Shown: positions 45,613 to 54,625, counted from the stretch's first letter. The stretch is DNA of 64,000 nucleotides from Paenibacillus sp. FSL R5-0345 (GCF_000758585.1 NZ_CP009281.1:5146001-5210000), one strand, 5' to 3'. Made by a program: numbers and translations. The notes: a model not told the origin generated them from the sequence alone.

Positions 45613-46860
45613 TTAATTTGTTGACGAAGCAGCCGGTGTTGCTGATGGCGACGCGGCCGGAGTAGAAGAGGTAATTCCCGCTTTTTGCACAGTGTACACT
45701 TTGGTAGTATTAACTCCATCTTTCTCCGTCACATACGTGAACTGCGAGCTATCCGCCGACCATTCTCCGGAAATCCAATTTCCTTCTAATGGATAAGAAG
45801 TTACTGCCGTCCTATCTTCCACTGAGCCTTCAGGTGAATTCTTATATATTACAAGCTGCAGCCCAGCGAACTCAACCGCATAATGCCCATCAGGTGAAGT
45901 CCAAGTCTGAACATTAGAATCCGTAGAATCCGAAGAAATGTTAAAGCCCATAACTTCTTTTCTATAGTCACTAGCAATATCTAATGCTCCCTCAGTAGGT
46001 GGCGCTAAATCAGCTGCGCCCCCCTTATCTATAGAAGCGGGTTGATCCTTCTTATCAGCTTTGGGCTGATTATTACTAGTGTCGCTAACATCCGGGGGTT
46101 GAACTTTCGTAACTGCATCCGGCTTCGGCGTCATAATCTTCTCAGTAGGATTAGGCCTCACACCATTAGTTGGTTCCGGTATCGATCGTCCTCCAGATCC
46201 AGCATTAGTTTCAGTTGGGGAAGGCGGCATCGACGCAGGATCAACCGGTCCCATTGCTCTATCTAATGGGGCGTTACCCTCATCCACACCAGGCGCAGCC
46301 GGTAGAGCCCCGGAATCTGTTCCGCTATTAGCAGGCGCAGCCTCATCTAAACTAGCAGATGTAGAAGCTTGAGCTTGCGATTCAATAGCCATATCAGCAG
46401 AATCATTGCTGGCTGTATTAGCATTATATTGTAAGCTTTGTTCTACCTCTGCCCCAGGCATTTTATCCGGCATATTAAAAATAGCGATCCCTAATATTAC
46501 AGCAGCTGCAATAGCTCCAATGCCTGTCCGTGTTGCTATAGAGGTTCCCTTGGAAGCTTTACCGCGGGAGCTTTCACGTGAAAATGGAACTACAACTGGC
46601 TCCTCGGTTCTCACAGCGCTTTGTTCACGACTGCTTCGATCCAATTCTGCAAGCTGAGGTAAAATAGAGTCAACCAGACTAAACGGGGGTTTCACGTCTG
46701 GCAATTGCTCCAATTCATTGGAGAGAAGTGTCAGCCGCTCAAAGACTTCCGCGCAGGAAGGACAATTATCGATATGACGGAACATTTCAACAATCTCATC
46801 TTGGCTCAAATCTTTGTCTAAATAGCGGTGCATCCATTCCATCACCTCCGCGCATTTCAT
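45613..46860 (-). CDS. membrane anti-sigma factor with zinc-finger (zf-HC2) domain
   Basis: 415 residues. The N-terminal anti-sigma domain has the zinc motif FRHIDNCPSCAEVF (His-x3-Cys-x2-Cys), which in RsiW-like proteins clamps the sigma factor. One membrane helix follows (IGAIAAAVILGIAIF), then a long disordered Pro/Ser/Asn/Asp-rich extracytoplasmic stretch (about 140-285) and a compact C-terminal domain (VQTWTSPDGHYAVEF, EGNWISGEWSADSSQFTYV), reminiscent of beta-propeller blades. It overlaps the sigma gene by 4 nt (ATGA), so is translationally coupled. Probably released by regulated proteolysis. Confidence 0.88.
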   Translation of the reverse strand: MKCAEVMEWMHRYLDKDLSQDEIVEMFRHIDNCPSCAEVFERLTLLSNELEQLPDVKPPFSLVDSILPQLAELDRSSREQSAVRTEEPVVVPFSRESSRGKASKGTSIATRTGIGAIAAAVILGIAIFNMPDKMPGAEVEQSLQYNANTASNDSADMAIESQAQASTSASLDEAAPANSGTDSGALPAAPGVDEGNAPLDRAMGPVDPASMPPSPTETNAGSGGRSIPEPTNGVRPNPTEKIMTPKPDAVTKVQPPDVSDTSNNQPKADKKDQPASIDKGGAADLAPPTEGALDIASDYRKEVMGFNISSDSTDSNVQTWTSPDGHYAVEFAGLQLVIYKNSPEGSVEDRTAVTSYPLEGNWISGEWSADSSQFTYVTEKDGVNTTKVYTVQKAGITSSTPAASPSATPAASSTN

Positions 46861-47405
46861 CCCGATACACCACCTTTCTGGTACTCCTGAAGTCTATTCT
46901 GCAGCTGCTGTCTGGCCCTAAACAGGTATGATTTCACTGTATTCAAAGGCAAATCCAGGCAGTCTGCAATCTCGTTGTAAGAAAAATCTTGTAAATAGCG
47001 TAGGACAATGACTGTCCGATGATGTTCGGGCAATTGATCAATCGCTTCACGTATATCCTCAGCTAAATAAGAGGATAGAACTTCGCGTTCCACATTGTGT
47101 TTATCCTGAAACACCATTTCATGTTCATCAATAGAAACTGTAGGTTTAGTTCTTCTGAATTTATCAATGCAAATATTGGTAACGATTCGCTGAACCCACG
47201 TTTTGAACTGGGCCTTTTCCTCATATGAACCGATTTTGGTATAAACCCGGATCAAGGCCTCCTGTGATGCATCCAGTGCATCTTGTTCATTATGCAAAAT
47301 GTAGAAGGCCGTTTTATATACATGCCCTTCAATTTCTCGCAATAGGGTGATTAGAGCGTCGCGATCGCCCGCTTGAGCGGCTCTGATGAGTCCCTGCTCC
47401 ACCAC
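46857..47405 (-). CDS. ECF sigma factor, SigW-like
   Basis: 182 residues with region 2 (VYKTAFYILHNEQDALDASQEALIRVYTKIGSYEEKAQFKTW) and region 4 (IDQLPEHHRTVIVLRYLQDFSYNEIADCLDLPLNTVKSYLFRAR). The cognate zinc anti-sigma gene follows with an ATGA overlap. Start GTG 47405, six bases after AGAGGGGGA. It is likely to respond to envelope stress. A weak ECF-like promoter lies 31-57 bp upstream. Confidence 0.91.
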   Translation of the reverse strand: MVEQGLIRAAQAGDRDALITLLREIEGHVYKTAFYILHNEQDALDASQEALIRVYTKIGSYEEKAQFKTWVQRIVTNICIDKFRRTKPTVSIDEHEMVFQDKHNVEREVLSSYLAEDIREAIDQLPEHHRTVIVLRYLQDFSYNEIADCLDLPLNTVKSYLFRARQQLQNRLQEYQKGGVSG

Positions 47406-47435
47406 GAAGGTTCCCCCTCTCTATGCAATCTTACT

Positions 47436-47462
47436 GACGCGCAAGACTGCGAATTTGTTGCA
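47436..47462 (-). promoter_or_regulatory. candidate ECF promoter
   Basis: Minus strand TGCAAC (47462-47457), 17-bp spacer, CGTC (47439-47436), close to the SigW/SigX pattern TGAAAC-N16/17-CGT(A/C). The -10 lies 31 bp before the sigma start. Confidence 0.4.
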
Positions 47463-47634
47463 ACCCTGTAATTAATATTTTTAGAATACCAAACTTTTCT
47501 TAGAACGTCATGTTAAGCCATCTTTTATAAAGCGCTAACGCACAATTCGCAGCCAATAATTCCTACTAAGCATACAGGGGAAACTTCAATCATTCAAATA
47601 CTCTTTTGAATAACTTTATAACAAAAATGACACA

Positions 47635-47683
47635 AGTATAAACGCCTTCAACATCCCTATAAGGACAGCAGGCGTTTAGGCAT
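47635..47683. repeat. intergenic repeat, copy 6 (hairpin A only)
   Basis: AGTATAAACGCCTTCAACAT, CCCTATAAGGACAGC, then AGGCGTTTAGGCATGAA. Hairpin B is missing, so this is a truncated copy. The rest of 47.46-47.78 kb has no gene I can support. Confidence 0.7.
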
Positions 47684-47780
47684 GAACTATCTCCCATTCC
47701 CAAAAGAAAAGGGCTTATCCTCCTGTCGGAAAAGAAGCCGTCAGCTAACAAGAAATGGCTCTAAAATTAAGCACATAACT

Positions 47781-48017
47781 CTATTTATATAACACAATCT
47801 TGCAGAGTAAGAATACTGCGTAGTTGTCCCTAGTTTCGTCATCCACAACATACGCCTCTCCATTCTCAAAAATATGCGGGTTATTGTAATTTCGCTCTAA
47901 TCTATAGATCTGGCCTTCCGTCACCTTACAACCATGGAATGCCGATGCAATTTCTACGTATTCAGCATCCTCTTCATCAGCTGCTTGATACAACTTTTTA
48001 TCATGATAAGCAGGCAT
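47781..48017 (-). CDS. hypothetical acidic protein, 78 residues
   Basis: Start chosen at ATG 48017 (MPAYHDKKLYQAADEEDAEY) because GGGAGTGAG sits directly upstream; ten extra codons in the longest frame lack a ribosome binding site. The product is rich in Asp, Glu and Tyr and ends hydrophobic (YAVFLLCKIVLYK). No family recognised. It is alone between the sigma gene and eda. Confidence 0.6.
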   Translation of the reverse strand: MPAYHDKKLYQAADEEDAEYVEIASAFHGCKVTEGQIYRLERNYNNPHIFENGEAYVVDDETRDNYAVFLLCKIVLYK

Positions 48018-48173
48018 ATACTCACTCCCGGTCCGATAATAAACCATTCCAATTTGTTGACGTCAGTCAAACATCATAACTCTCCTACTTTATAGTTTAT
48101 TGCCTTTGTCCTCATTCTATACTTTATGAAAAACATATATTGCAAGAAATTGTGATTAGCAAAAAATAAGCAT

Positions 48174-48214
48174 AAAAAAAGCTGTATAACTGACATCCGT
48201 CAGCATACAGCTTT
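48174..48214 (-). terminator. terminator after eda
   Basis: A 10-bp stem (AAAGCTGTAT / ATACAGCTTT) enclosing a second small stem (CTGAC / GTCAG), with seven T on the minus strand. Confidence 0.9.
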
Positions 48215-48252
48215 CAATAATCGATCCATTTGAATTTATGAGACAAACAAAG

Positions 48253-48894
48253 TTAAATTCCTTTTACTTCTTTAAACTTCGCCACATACTGAGCCGCAAG
48301 ATCAGTAATCTGATCATATCGGCCATCCTTCGCTGGTGCAGTCAAATTGCCCCCGATACCTACTGCTATACAGCCGTTGGCAATCCACTTCTCCATATTA
48401 TTCAGATCCACGCCACCTGTTGGCATAATGTTCACATGCGGCATAGGACCTTTAACCGCTTTCACATAATCCGGACCAAAAGCACTGCCAGGGAATAGCT
48501 TAAGCACATCCACTCCAAACTTCAACGCTTCCTTCATTTCATTTAATGTCATGCAGCCAGGCATGTATGGAATACCATAAAGGTTACACATCTTAGCTGT
48601 CTCTGCTTCAAAAGAGGGACTAACCACAAATTCCGAGCCTGCAAGAATGGCTATTCTGGCCGTTAATGGATCAAGTACAGTACCTGCTCCAATCACTGCG
48701 CGATCTCCGTACTCTGCAACCAATCGTTTTATCGCCACATCCGCATCCGGAGTCGTGAAGGTGACTTCAATATTATTCAAACCGCCTTCAATACAGGCAA
48801 CGGACATTTTAAAAGCTTCCTCAGCACTATCAGCACGAATAACAGCTACAACTCCAACGGACGCCACATTCTGCAATACTTTCATTTTCTTCAT
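48253..48894 (-). CDS. eda: KDPG/KHG aldolase
   Basis: A 213-residue class I aldolase: VGVVAVIRADSAEEA, GGLNNIEVTFTTPDA (with catalytic Glu), VIGAGTVLD, FVVSPSF, and the Schiff-base lysine in DVLKLFPGSAFGPDYVKAVKGP, then MPTGGVDLNN. It cleaves 2-keto-3-deoxy-6-phosphogluconate to pyruvate and glyceraldehyde 3-phosphate. It is divergent from kdgK, which supplies its substrate. The shared 344-bp promoter region is a likely KdgR target. Confidence 0.94.
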   Translation of the reverse strand: MKKMKVLQNVASVGVVAVIRADSAEEAFKMSVACIEGGLNNIEVTFTTPDADVAIKRLVAEYGDRAVIGAGTVLDPLTARIAILAGSEFVVSPSFEAETAKMCNLYGIPYMPGCMTLNEMKEALKFGVDVLKLFPGSAFGPDYVKAVKGPMPHVNIMPTGGVDLNNMEKWIANGCIAVGIGGNLTAPAKDGRYDQITDLAAQYVAKFKEVKGI

Positions 48895-49156
48895 CAGTAG
48901 ACTCCCTTTCTCTTGGTACGATCGTAGATGAATATGAAATACTAATTTAGATAAACTTTTTATTAAATTTACTAATTATTGCGACATAATCTATAATGAG
49001 ATAGTAATAATAATACGGGTAACAGTCAATACAATTTTATATAGATCATGATATATTTTCATCAAATTCACCAATTAACCCTTATAAAATAAGGACTTAA
49101 ACCTAATTATTTTACTTTTATTAAAAATATGTTTTTGATCAATATTCATTCTTTTA

Positions 49157-49185
49157 TTGTACAAAACCGATTTATGTGATAATTT
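49157..49185 (+). promoter_or_regulatory. candidate kdgK promoter
   Basis: TTGTAC (49157-49162), 17-bp spacer, TAATTT (49180-49185), ending 54 bp before the kdgK start. The upstream AT-rich stretch (48.93-49.15 kb) may hold KdgR or CcpA sites, but I could not pick one with certainty. Confidence 0.45.
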
Positions 49186-49238
49186 CAAGTTACACATCAT
49201 TATACTGGGATAAATTCATTACCCTAGGAGGAACTCAA

Positions 49239-50189
49239 ATGAGTAAACAGCTGGATGCCGTCACTTTCGGGGAGCCGATGGCGATGTTTTATGCGAATGA
49301 AACAGGCCCCCTGCATGAAGTCTTTTCATTCTCCAAAGCGTTGGCAGGTGCTGAGAGCAATGTAGCTACGGGCTTATCACGCTTAAATCATCCTACAGGT
49401 TATGTTACGAAGCTTGGTGAAGATAACTTTGGTCATTTTATTGCTCAAGCTATGAAGAAAGAGAACATTGATACCGACAACATTACTTTTACTAAAGAAA
49501 ATTCTACGGGTATGTTAATCAAATCAAAGGTCGTTACCGGCGATCCTAAAGTCGAATACTTCCGCAAAAATTCCGCGGCCTCCAAGCTTAGTCTGGTTGA
49601 TTTTGACGAGGCATACTTTAATGCTGCAGGACATTTACACGTGACAAGCATCTCCGCCGCCTTATCCAAGAGCTGCCATGAATTCGCTGTTCACGCTATG
49701 GAATTTATGAAAAGACAAGGCAAGACTGTCTCCCTAGATCCAAACCTGCGCCCTAGCTTATGGCCGGATACGGAAACGATGGTAAACACGATCAATGATC
49801 TGGCTACACGCTGTGATTGGTTCCTTCCGGGACTCGGAGAAGGCAATATTCTTACAGGCCTAAGCACGCCGGAAGAGATTGCAGACTATTATCTGGCGCG
49901 TGGGGTCAGCTTAGTCGTCATTAAGCTCGGACCTGAAGGCGCTTTCTATAAATCCGCTGAAGGAGAAGGCTACGTAGATGGATTTAAGGTAGAAGAGGTC
50001 GTTGATACCGTTGGTGCAGGTGATGGATTTGCAGTTGGCGTAATCAGTGCAATGCTGGAAAAGTTTCCGATTGCCGAGGCCGTCAAACGTGGCAATGCGA
50101 TCGGCGCGTTAGCCGTCATGTCGCCTGGCGATATGGATGGGCTTCCGACTCGTGAAGAGCTTGCGAAGTTTATGCAGCAGGAGGATTAA
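49239..50189 (+). CDS. kdgK: 2-keto-3-deoxygluconate kinase, PfkB family
   Basis: 316 residues from ATG 49239, which has CTAGGAGGA upstream; the ORF extends 21 codons further without a ribosome binding site. PfkB features: FGEPMAMFYAN, AGAESNVATGLSRL, the YVTKLGEDNFG motif, LDPNLRPSLW and the ATP/catalytic motif DTVGAGDGFAVG. It phosphorylates KDG from pectin or glucuronate breakdown. Works with Eda; both probably controlled by the LacI-type regulator at 51.9 kb. Confidence 0.92.
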   Translation: MSKQLDAVTFGEPMAMFYANETGPLHEVFSFSKALAGAESNVATGLSRLNHPTGYVTKLGEDNFGHFIAQAMKKENIDTDNITFTKENSTGMLIKSKVVTGDPKVEYFRKNSAASKLSLVDFDEAYFNAAGHLHVTSISAALSKSCHEFAVHAMEFMKRQGKTVSLDPNLRPSLWPDTETMVNTINDLATRCDWFLPGLGEGNILTGLSTPEEIADYYLARGVSLVVIKLGPEGAFYKSAEGEGYVDGFKVEEVVDTVGAGDGFAVGVISAMLEKFPIAEAVKRGNAIGALAVMSPGDMDGLPTREELAKFMQQED

Positions 50190-50527
50190 GCACATAGATT
50201 TGAGTCAGCTTTCGCAACATAATCTCAGTAAACTTCTGTAATTCTCATAAATAGCTGAATGCAACCAAATCTACACAACATAGCTGTACTCTATACAACT
50301 ATATCGAGTCAAAATCGTTTCTTCTCGGCTTTAATTGCACTTTATACATTTAACAACCAGGTGAACATCGCTGTCAGCAATTTCCCGCAGAAATAACTGC
50401 ACAAAATACTATTAAACTCTTAATCCAGGAAGCACAAACTAAAATAGTTGCAGAAAGTACAATTAACCACAAGATGAAACAACAACGTTGCAGCCTTATA
50501 GTCTAGCAGCTTGGGAGTTTTATTATT
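50190..50527. other. gap of 338 bp without a gene
   Basis: AT-rich sequence between kdgK and the interrupted terminator. It has scattered TGCA-containing fragments (for example AATTGCACTTTATAC and AACTGCACAAAATACT) resembling the degenerate repeat at 54.96-55.35 kb. No ORF with a ribosome binding site is visible. Confidence 0.5.
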
Positions 50528-50598
50528 AAAAAAAGCCGTCTCACAGTTGATGGGACTGACCCCCGTTTGTGAGACAGGGATCAAAACACCTTACAAGT

Positions 50599-51441
50599 TT
50601 AAGTAGCCAGTCGCCGGAAATCCATCGGTGACTGGTTATTTAGTTTCGCTTGAATTCGAATTGAGTTATAGTAAATGATGTAGTCTCGAATGGTCTTTAC
50701 AACGATTGCAGTCGTTGTAGATGTGAGATCTTCGAGGTAGAACGTTTCAGACTTTAGAGTGGAATGAAACGATTCAATGGGGGCATTATCAGCGGGCGTT
50801 CCTTTACGGGACATGCTCATGGTAATGCCTTTTCCTTTTACAGCTTCCTGGTACGCAAAGGACGTATACACGCTGCCCTGGTCGCTATGCAACAACATCT
50901 TTTTCTGCTTTGGAAGTTGATTTAATGTATCCAACACCAAAGAGGTATCTTGTTTATCTGCTATACTGTAAGCCACAATCTCACCATTGTACAAGTCTAG
51001 AATGCTGGAGAAGTACAACATCTTCCCGCCAAATGGCAAATAGGTAATGTCCGTGACGAGTTTTTGCAGAGGTGCTTCTGCATGAAACTGTCGCTTGAGC
51101 AGATTTTCAAAGGAGTGTACAGATTGCCCAGTCACCTTTCGTTTTTTCATCCTCACGCGGCACTGAAGCCCCTCACACTGCATGATCCGCTGGACTCGCT
51201 TATGATTTATACTCTGCTCTATCCGAAGGAGCGCCGTGATTTTTCGGTACCCATAGCGGAATTTATGACGGATGCAAAGCTCCCGGATTTTCTCCACCAG
51301 TTTGTCTGTATGCTTTGTCCCCACAGCTGCTTTCCAGCGGTAGTAAGTCGTTCTTGCGATTCCGAGCCATCTACAAGCCTCAGACACCGTCACTTCGTTT
51401 CGAATGGATTCAATCCAGGCAATAACGGCCTCTGGTTCCAC
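50599..51441 (-). CDS. IS3-family OrfB (DDE integrase domain)
   Basis: 280 residues in the -1 frame relative to OrfA. An HTH_21-like segment (HKFRYGYRKITALL) and an rve domain: first Asp LVTDITYLPFGGK, second LLHSDQGSVYTS, Glu in NAPIESFHSTLKSE. Probably expressed as an OrfAB fusion; the formal start GTG 51441 is in the overlap. No stop or deletion interrupts the catalytic core. Confidence 0.9.
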   Translation of the reverse strand: MEPEAVIAWIESIRNEVTVSEACRWLGIARTTYYRWKAAVGTKHTDKLVEKIRELCIRHKFRYGYRKITALLRIEQSINHKRVQRIMQCEGLQCRVRMKKRKVTGQSVHSFENLLKRQFHAEAPLQKLVTDITYLPFGGKMLYFSSILDLYNGEIVAYSIADKQDTSLVLDTLNQLPKQKKMLLHSDQGSVYTSFAYQEAVKGKGITMSMSRKGTPADNAPIESFHSTLKSETFYLEDLTSTTTAIVVKTIRDYIIYYNSIRIQAKLNNQSPMDFRRLAT

Positions 51442-51743
51442 CTCCTCTCCAACTCCTCGTACTTTTTTAGCAGATCTAATTGTTGTTTTAAGAATCGGTT
51501 CTCTGCCTTTACTTTTTCGAGTTCCGAAGAGTCCTCCGGACCTTTGCCATAGCTGTACTGTTTACCCACCGGCTGCTCCAAACGATGTCGTTCACCATTT
51601 CGATTCCATCTCATCCATGTCTTTAGCTGTGTCTTATTCCGTATTCCGAGCTGCTCCATAACCTCTTTCACAGGTACTCCTGCTAATCTCATTTCTATAG
51701 CTTTCATCTTTATTTCCACGGGATAACTTACTCTGGTTGCCAA
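51390..51743 (-). CDS. IS3-family OrfA (helix-turn-helix subunit)
   Basis: 117 residues with VSYPVEIKMKAIEMRLAGVPVKEVMEQLGI (helix-turn-helix) and VKAENRFLKQQLDLLKKYEELE (leucine zipper). The slip heptamer A AAA AAG lies at 51468-51462 (minus strand), in phase CTA AAA AAG, the same arrangement as in the other IS. Confidence 0.88.
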   Translation of the reverse strand: MATRVSYPVEIKMKAIEMRLAGVPVKEVMEQLGIRNKTQLKTWMRWNRNGERHRLEQPVGKQYSYGKGPEDSSELEKVKAENRFLKQQLDLLKKYEELERRWNQRPLLPGLNPFETK

Positions 51744-51881
51744 TGCAAAAACACCTCCAAGATGATCTCCTTATCTTACGACAAGGTTCCATTCTCTTGA
51801 AGGTGTTTTGATTTGTCTCATGTTATGGGGTCAGTCCCTTGATCTGTGGAATGGCTTTTTTTGTACTTCTATAGCTTGTAG

Positions 51882-52898
51882 TCAGTTATATGACTTCACA
51901 GATTGCCCTTGTTGTAAGGACGGCGGGAATCGATAGGTGATTGGAACGGAAGCGCCCTTGTCCTCAATACAAGAGAGTATAATTTTAGCGGCTTGCATAC
52001 CCATTTCGTATGCAGGCTGACGAATCGTTGTAATGACCGGATTATAAATTTGCGCGAACTCCGCATCATCTATCCCGATGACAGACAATTGTTCTGGAAT
52101 AGCGATGGCATTTCGATTCGCATATTTCAAAATCTCTGCTAGCGTGATATCGTTCGTAGCCAATAGCGCTGTCGGAGGGTCCGGCAATGCTAAAAGGCGC
52201 ATCAGTCCTGTAGCTAATTCTTCTTTTGGCACACTACAGATATACTCCTCACGCAGAGGTATGCCGGCTTCTTCCATCGCTTTTTTATAACCACTGATCC
52301 GCTCTTTACGAGGGGTAATGGCATGTTCACCTAATGGAAGGGAGACTAGAGCAATTCGCTCATGTCCTTGTTGTGTCAGCTGTCCCACACCTATCTTGGC
52401 CGCCATTTCATTGTCGAGCAGCAAACTCTGCGTGGTGATTCCATCTACCAGACGATCCATAAACACTAACGGAAAATCCGCCTCGATCAATCTGCTGTAT
52501 GCAGATGGATTGTTCCCCGTCGGAAAAATAATCAAACCGTCCACCTGGCGGGCGATTAAAGTTTCTACGTACTTGCTTTCTTTTTCCGCATTCTCATCGG
52601 CATTGCATATGATTACTTGGATCCCGTGTTGTTGCAGCTCATTTTCAATCGCCCGAATACACTGGATAGACAGCGAATAATCGATATTAGCAACAATGAT
52701 TCCGACCATATGCGTCCGATTCTGCTTCAGACTGCGTGCAAGTCCATTCGGTTGATAATTGAGCTCCTCGATCACAGCCTCGATCCGATTCTTCGTCGCT
52801 TCACTCATATATTTAAAACGTTTATTCAAAAATTGAGAGACCGTACTCTTCGACACTCCCGCTTTTTGAGCCACATCATCAATCGTCAACTTCTTCAT
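51882..52898 (-). CDS. kdgR: LacI-family regulator, KdgR-like
   Basis: 338 residues: an N-terminal helix-turn-helix (LTIDDVAQKAGVSKSTVSQFLNKRFKYMSEATKNRI) with the hinge helix NYQPNGLARSLKQ, then a sugar-binding periplasmic-type core (VGIIVANIDYSLS, DGLIIFPTG, ALLATNDITLAEILKYA, VIGIDDAEFAQIYNP). Its place beside kdgK and eda suggests that it represses them until KDG is present. Assignment to KdgR is from context plus family. A palindrome near its own start may be the operator. Confidence 0.8.
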   Translation of the reverse strand: MKKLTIDDVAQKAGVSKSTVSQFLNKRFKYMSEATKNRIEAVIEELNYQPNGLARSLKQNRTHMVGIIVANIDYSLSIQCIRAIENELQQHGIQVIICNADENAEKESKYVETLIARQVDGLIIFPTGNNPSAYSRLIEADFPLVFMDRLVDGITTQSLLLDNEMAAKIGVGQLTQQGHERIALVSLPLGEHAITPRKERISGYKKAMEEAGIPLREEYICSVPKEELATGLMRLLALPDPPTALLATNDITLAEILKYANRNAIAIPEQLSVIGIDDAEFAQIYNPVITTIRQPAYEMGMQAAKIILSCIEDKGASVPITYRFPPSLQQGQSVKSYN

Positions 52899-52927
52899 CT
52901 CTTCGGCTCCACTCTTCTCAAAAGAAA

Positions 52928-52946
52928 ATACTTTATCAAAAAGTAT
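52928..52946. promoter_or_regulatory. inverted repeat upstream of kdgR, candidate operator
   Basis: ATACTT-N7-AAGTAT, 30 bp before the kdgR start. A similar string (TACTTTTATTAAAAATAT) lies in the eda-kdgK gap near 49.11 kb. Spacing and AT-richness make the match weak. Confidence 0.3.
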
Positions 52947-52970
52947 AGCTTTTATTTAGTGAATTATCTA

Positions 52971-54089
52971 CTAGGGAGTCTGACTCATAAATTCCTGATA
53001 CAGCTCATTTCGTTGCTCTTCTGATAAAAAGGCCCAATCTTCATCTATCCATCCTAGCCCACCTTTCACAATAATATCCGCTTTGCGTAGTACCCCATCC
53101 ACTTCATAATCCATGGTTAATGTTTCTCCCTTTATCTCTTTAAACCCTTTGGTTATTGCAGTTGATCGAATGCTTAAGGTCTCTAGATCATAAAGCACTG
53201 TTTTGTCTTGGTATGTCTTATCTACCGGGTATTCTAGGTAACTTATTACGAGATATTCATTCTCCTTATCCACAGCGAATAAATACTTGTAGCTTAACAG
53301 TGTTTCATCAAAGTTCGTAAGCTCCATCGGTACCACAGTTTCCCCTGCCGCTGCTTTTTTAACATTTAGCGTAGAAATTCTACCATTCTCCGGTTTGTCT
53401 GAACCTAAAGTTCGCGTGGAGGAACTCAGCAGGATATAATCTCCCGCTCCATAGAATCCATTCATATATTGATAAGTACTTGCCCCTCCCGCATAAAGAG
53501 GAAATGTATAAATCCTAGTAGCCGAAGAAGCCGATAACTCCGTCTGGTCCTTCGAGCTCAGGTAAAGGGTGAACGGTTCTGTAGGATGTGTATACTTTGG
53601 CTTCTTGTAGTCAACCATCGGGGGTGGCGGCGACCAGAGAATTCCCGCTGTTGTCTCAACGGCATATGCTTTAGTCTTATCTCTGCTCATTGGCAAAGGC
53701 ATATAATATTTCTTACCGCTAATCTCAAACTCTGCCGGACTTGTCGGAGGCTCTAACGCTTTGTCATTAGTAGCAGGAGTAGAAGAAGGTAATATCCCTG
53801 CAGCTTGTGACTGCACCGATGAAGATTGGACTGGACCATGACTCTTCCATGCTCCTATAGGCAAGTTAAGTGCACCTATCAACAAAATCATAGCCACACT
53901 GGTCAGTAGCACACTTTTGTTAATCCGATAACGTCCATGGCTTTTATTTTTTAGCACAGCAGCCTGCTCAATCCGCATCATCAGCTCAGGTGTAAAGCCA
54001 TCCTCAATAAAAGGTCTTTTGCCTGCTTGCGCATACCAATCATTCTGTCCGATCATCACTGAGTTACTGTCATCAGCTTTGCCTTTCAT
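52971..54089 (-). CDS. membrane protein partner of the adjacent ECF sigma factor (putative anti-sigma)
   Basis: 372 residues: cytoplasmic N-terminus of about 57 residues, a membrane helix (VLLTSVAMILLIGALNLPIG), then an extracytoplasmic domain with polar linker and beta-rich region (YKYLFAVDKENEYLVISYLEYPVD). The overlap of 4 nt (ATGA) with the sigma gene suggests an anti-sigma factor or a co-regulated sensor. No zinc motif. I do not recognise the C-terminal domain. Confidence 0.7.
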   Translation of the reverse strand: MKGKADDSNSVMIGQNDWYAQAGKRPFIEDGFTPELMMRIEQAAVLKNKSHGRYRINKSVLLTSVAMILLIGALNLPIGAWKSHGPVQSSSVQSQAAGILPSSTPATNDKALEPPTSPAEFEISGKKYYMPLPMSRDKTKAYAVETTAGILWSPPPPMVDYKKPKYTHPTEPFTLYLSSKDQTELSASSATRIYTFPLYAGGASTYQYMNGFYGAGDYILLSSSTRTLGSDKPENGRISTLNVKKAAAGETVVPMELTNFDETLLSYKYLFAVDKENEYLVISYLEYPVDKTYQDKTVLYDLETLSIRSTAITKGFKEIKGETLTMDYEVDGVLRKADIIVKGGLGWIDEDWAFLSEEQRNELYQEFMSQTP

Positions 54090-54625
54090 TCTCTCTCCTC
54101 CTTCTGGATGGCTTGCTTAACCTTCTCCCTCGCTCGCGCGAGACGAGATTTCACAGTCCCCTGTGGTACATTCAGTAAATCGGACATTTCACCGATCGAT
54201 AGTCCATGCTGAATATCCAGTACAAGCACCTCTCTGTTCTTATCTGGTAGGGTCATAATAATTTCCCAGATTCGGTTCGCATACTGTTTGCCGAGCGCTT
54301 CTTTTTCTGCAGACAGAGCAGTTATAGTGACAGGTTGATCCCCAAATGGTATAAATCTGCGCCAAAAGCTATTTTTGCTCCAACTAAAGGCTGTATTTCT
54401 AGTAATCGTGAGTAGCCAAGTTTTCATCGACGATTGTCCCCGGTACTTCCCCACATTTTTATATGCCTTCAAAAACACTTCTTGGCTAATATCATTCGCT
54501 TGCTCACGGCTTCTACTTAAGAAAAAAGCATAGTTCCACACATCTGATCCATACTCCTCCATCATTTCCCGCAAGGTCATTTCGGACGCATACGCTTCTG
54601 CATATGGCATATCTTCGCTTAGCAT
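54086..54625 (-). CDS. ECF-type RNA polymerase sigma factor
   Basis: 179 residues from ATG 54625 (preceded by AAGGGGTGAG); the frame runs 12 codons further, but these overlap the promoter. Region 2: DVWNYAFFLSRSREQANDISQEVFLKAYKNVGKYRGQSSMKTWLLTI. Region 4: LPDKNREVLVLDIQHGLSIGEMSDLLNVPQGTVKSRLARAREKV. Followed by a membrane partner with ATGA overlap. An AAC/GTC promoter just upstream implies autoregulation. Confidence 0.9.
   Translation of the reverse strand: MLSEDMPYAEAYASEMTLREMMEEYGSDVWNYAFFLSRSREQANDISQEVFLKAYKNVGKYRGQSSMKTWLLTITRNTAFSWSKNSFWRRFIPFGDQPVTITALSAEKEALGKQYANRIWEIIMTLPDKNREVLVLDIQHGLSIGEMSDLLNVPQGTVKSRLARAREKVKQAIQKEERE

Larger units (their letters stand above)
50552..51838 (-). 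mobile_element. second IS3-family insertion sequence, 1287 bp
   Basis: Inverted ends both begin GGGACTGACCCC and share TGAGACA and ATCAAAACACCT further in. Direct repeats TTGAT flank it (50547-50551 and 51839-51843). orfA and orfB overlap with an A AAA AAG slip site. The transposase reads in the same direction as kdgR, whose terminator it splits. The sequence differs from the 21.5-kb element. Confidence 0.88.
50528..51862. terminator. bidirectional terminator of kdgK and kdgR, interrupted by an IS in its loop
   Basis: The left arm AAAAAAAGCCGTCTCACAG (50528-50546) pairs with CTGTGGAATGGCTTTTTTT (51844-51862), 19 positions with one mismatch and two G-T pairs. Between them lie only the IS and two copies of TTGAT. 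Without the IS the loop would be TTGAT, with A/T tails suited to both convergent genes. Confidence 0.82.
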
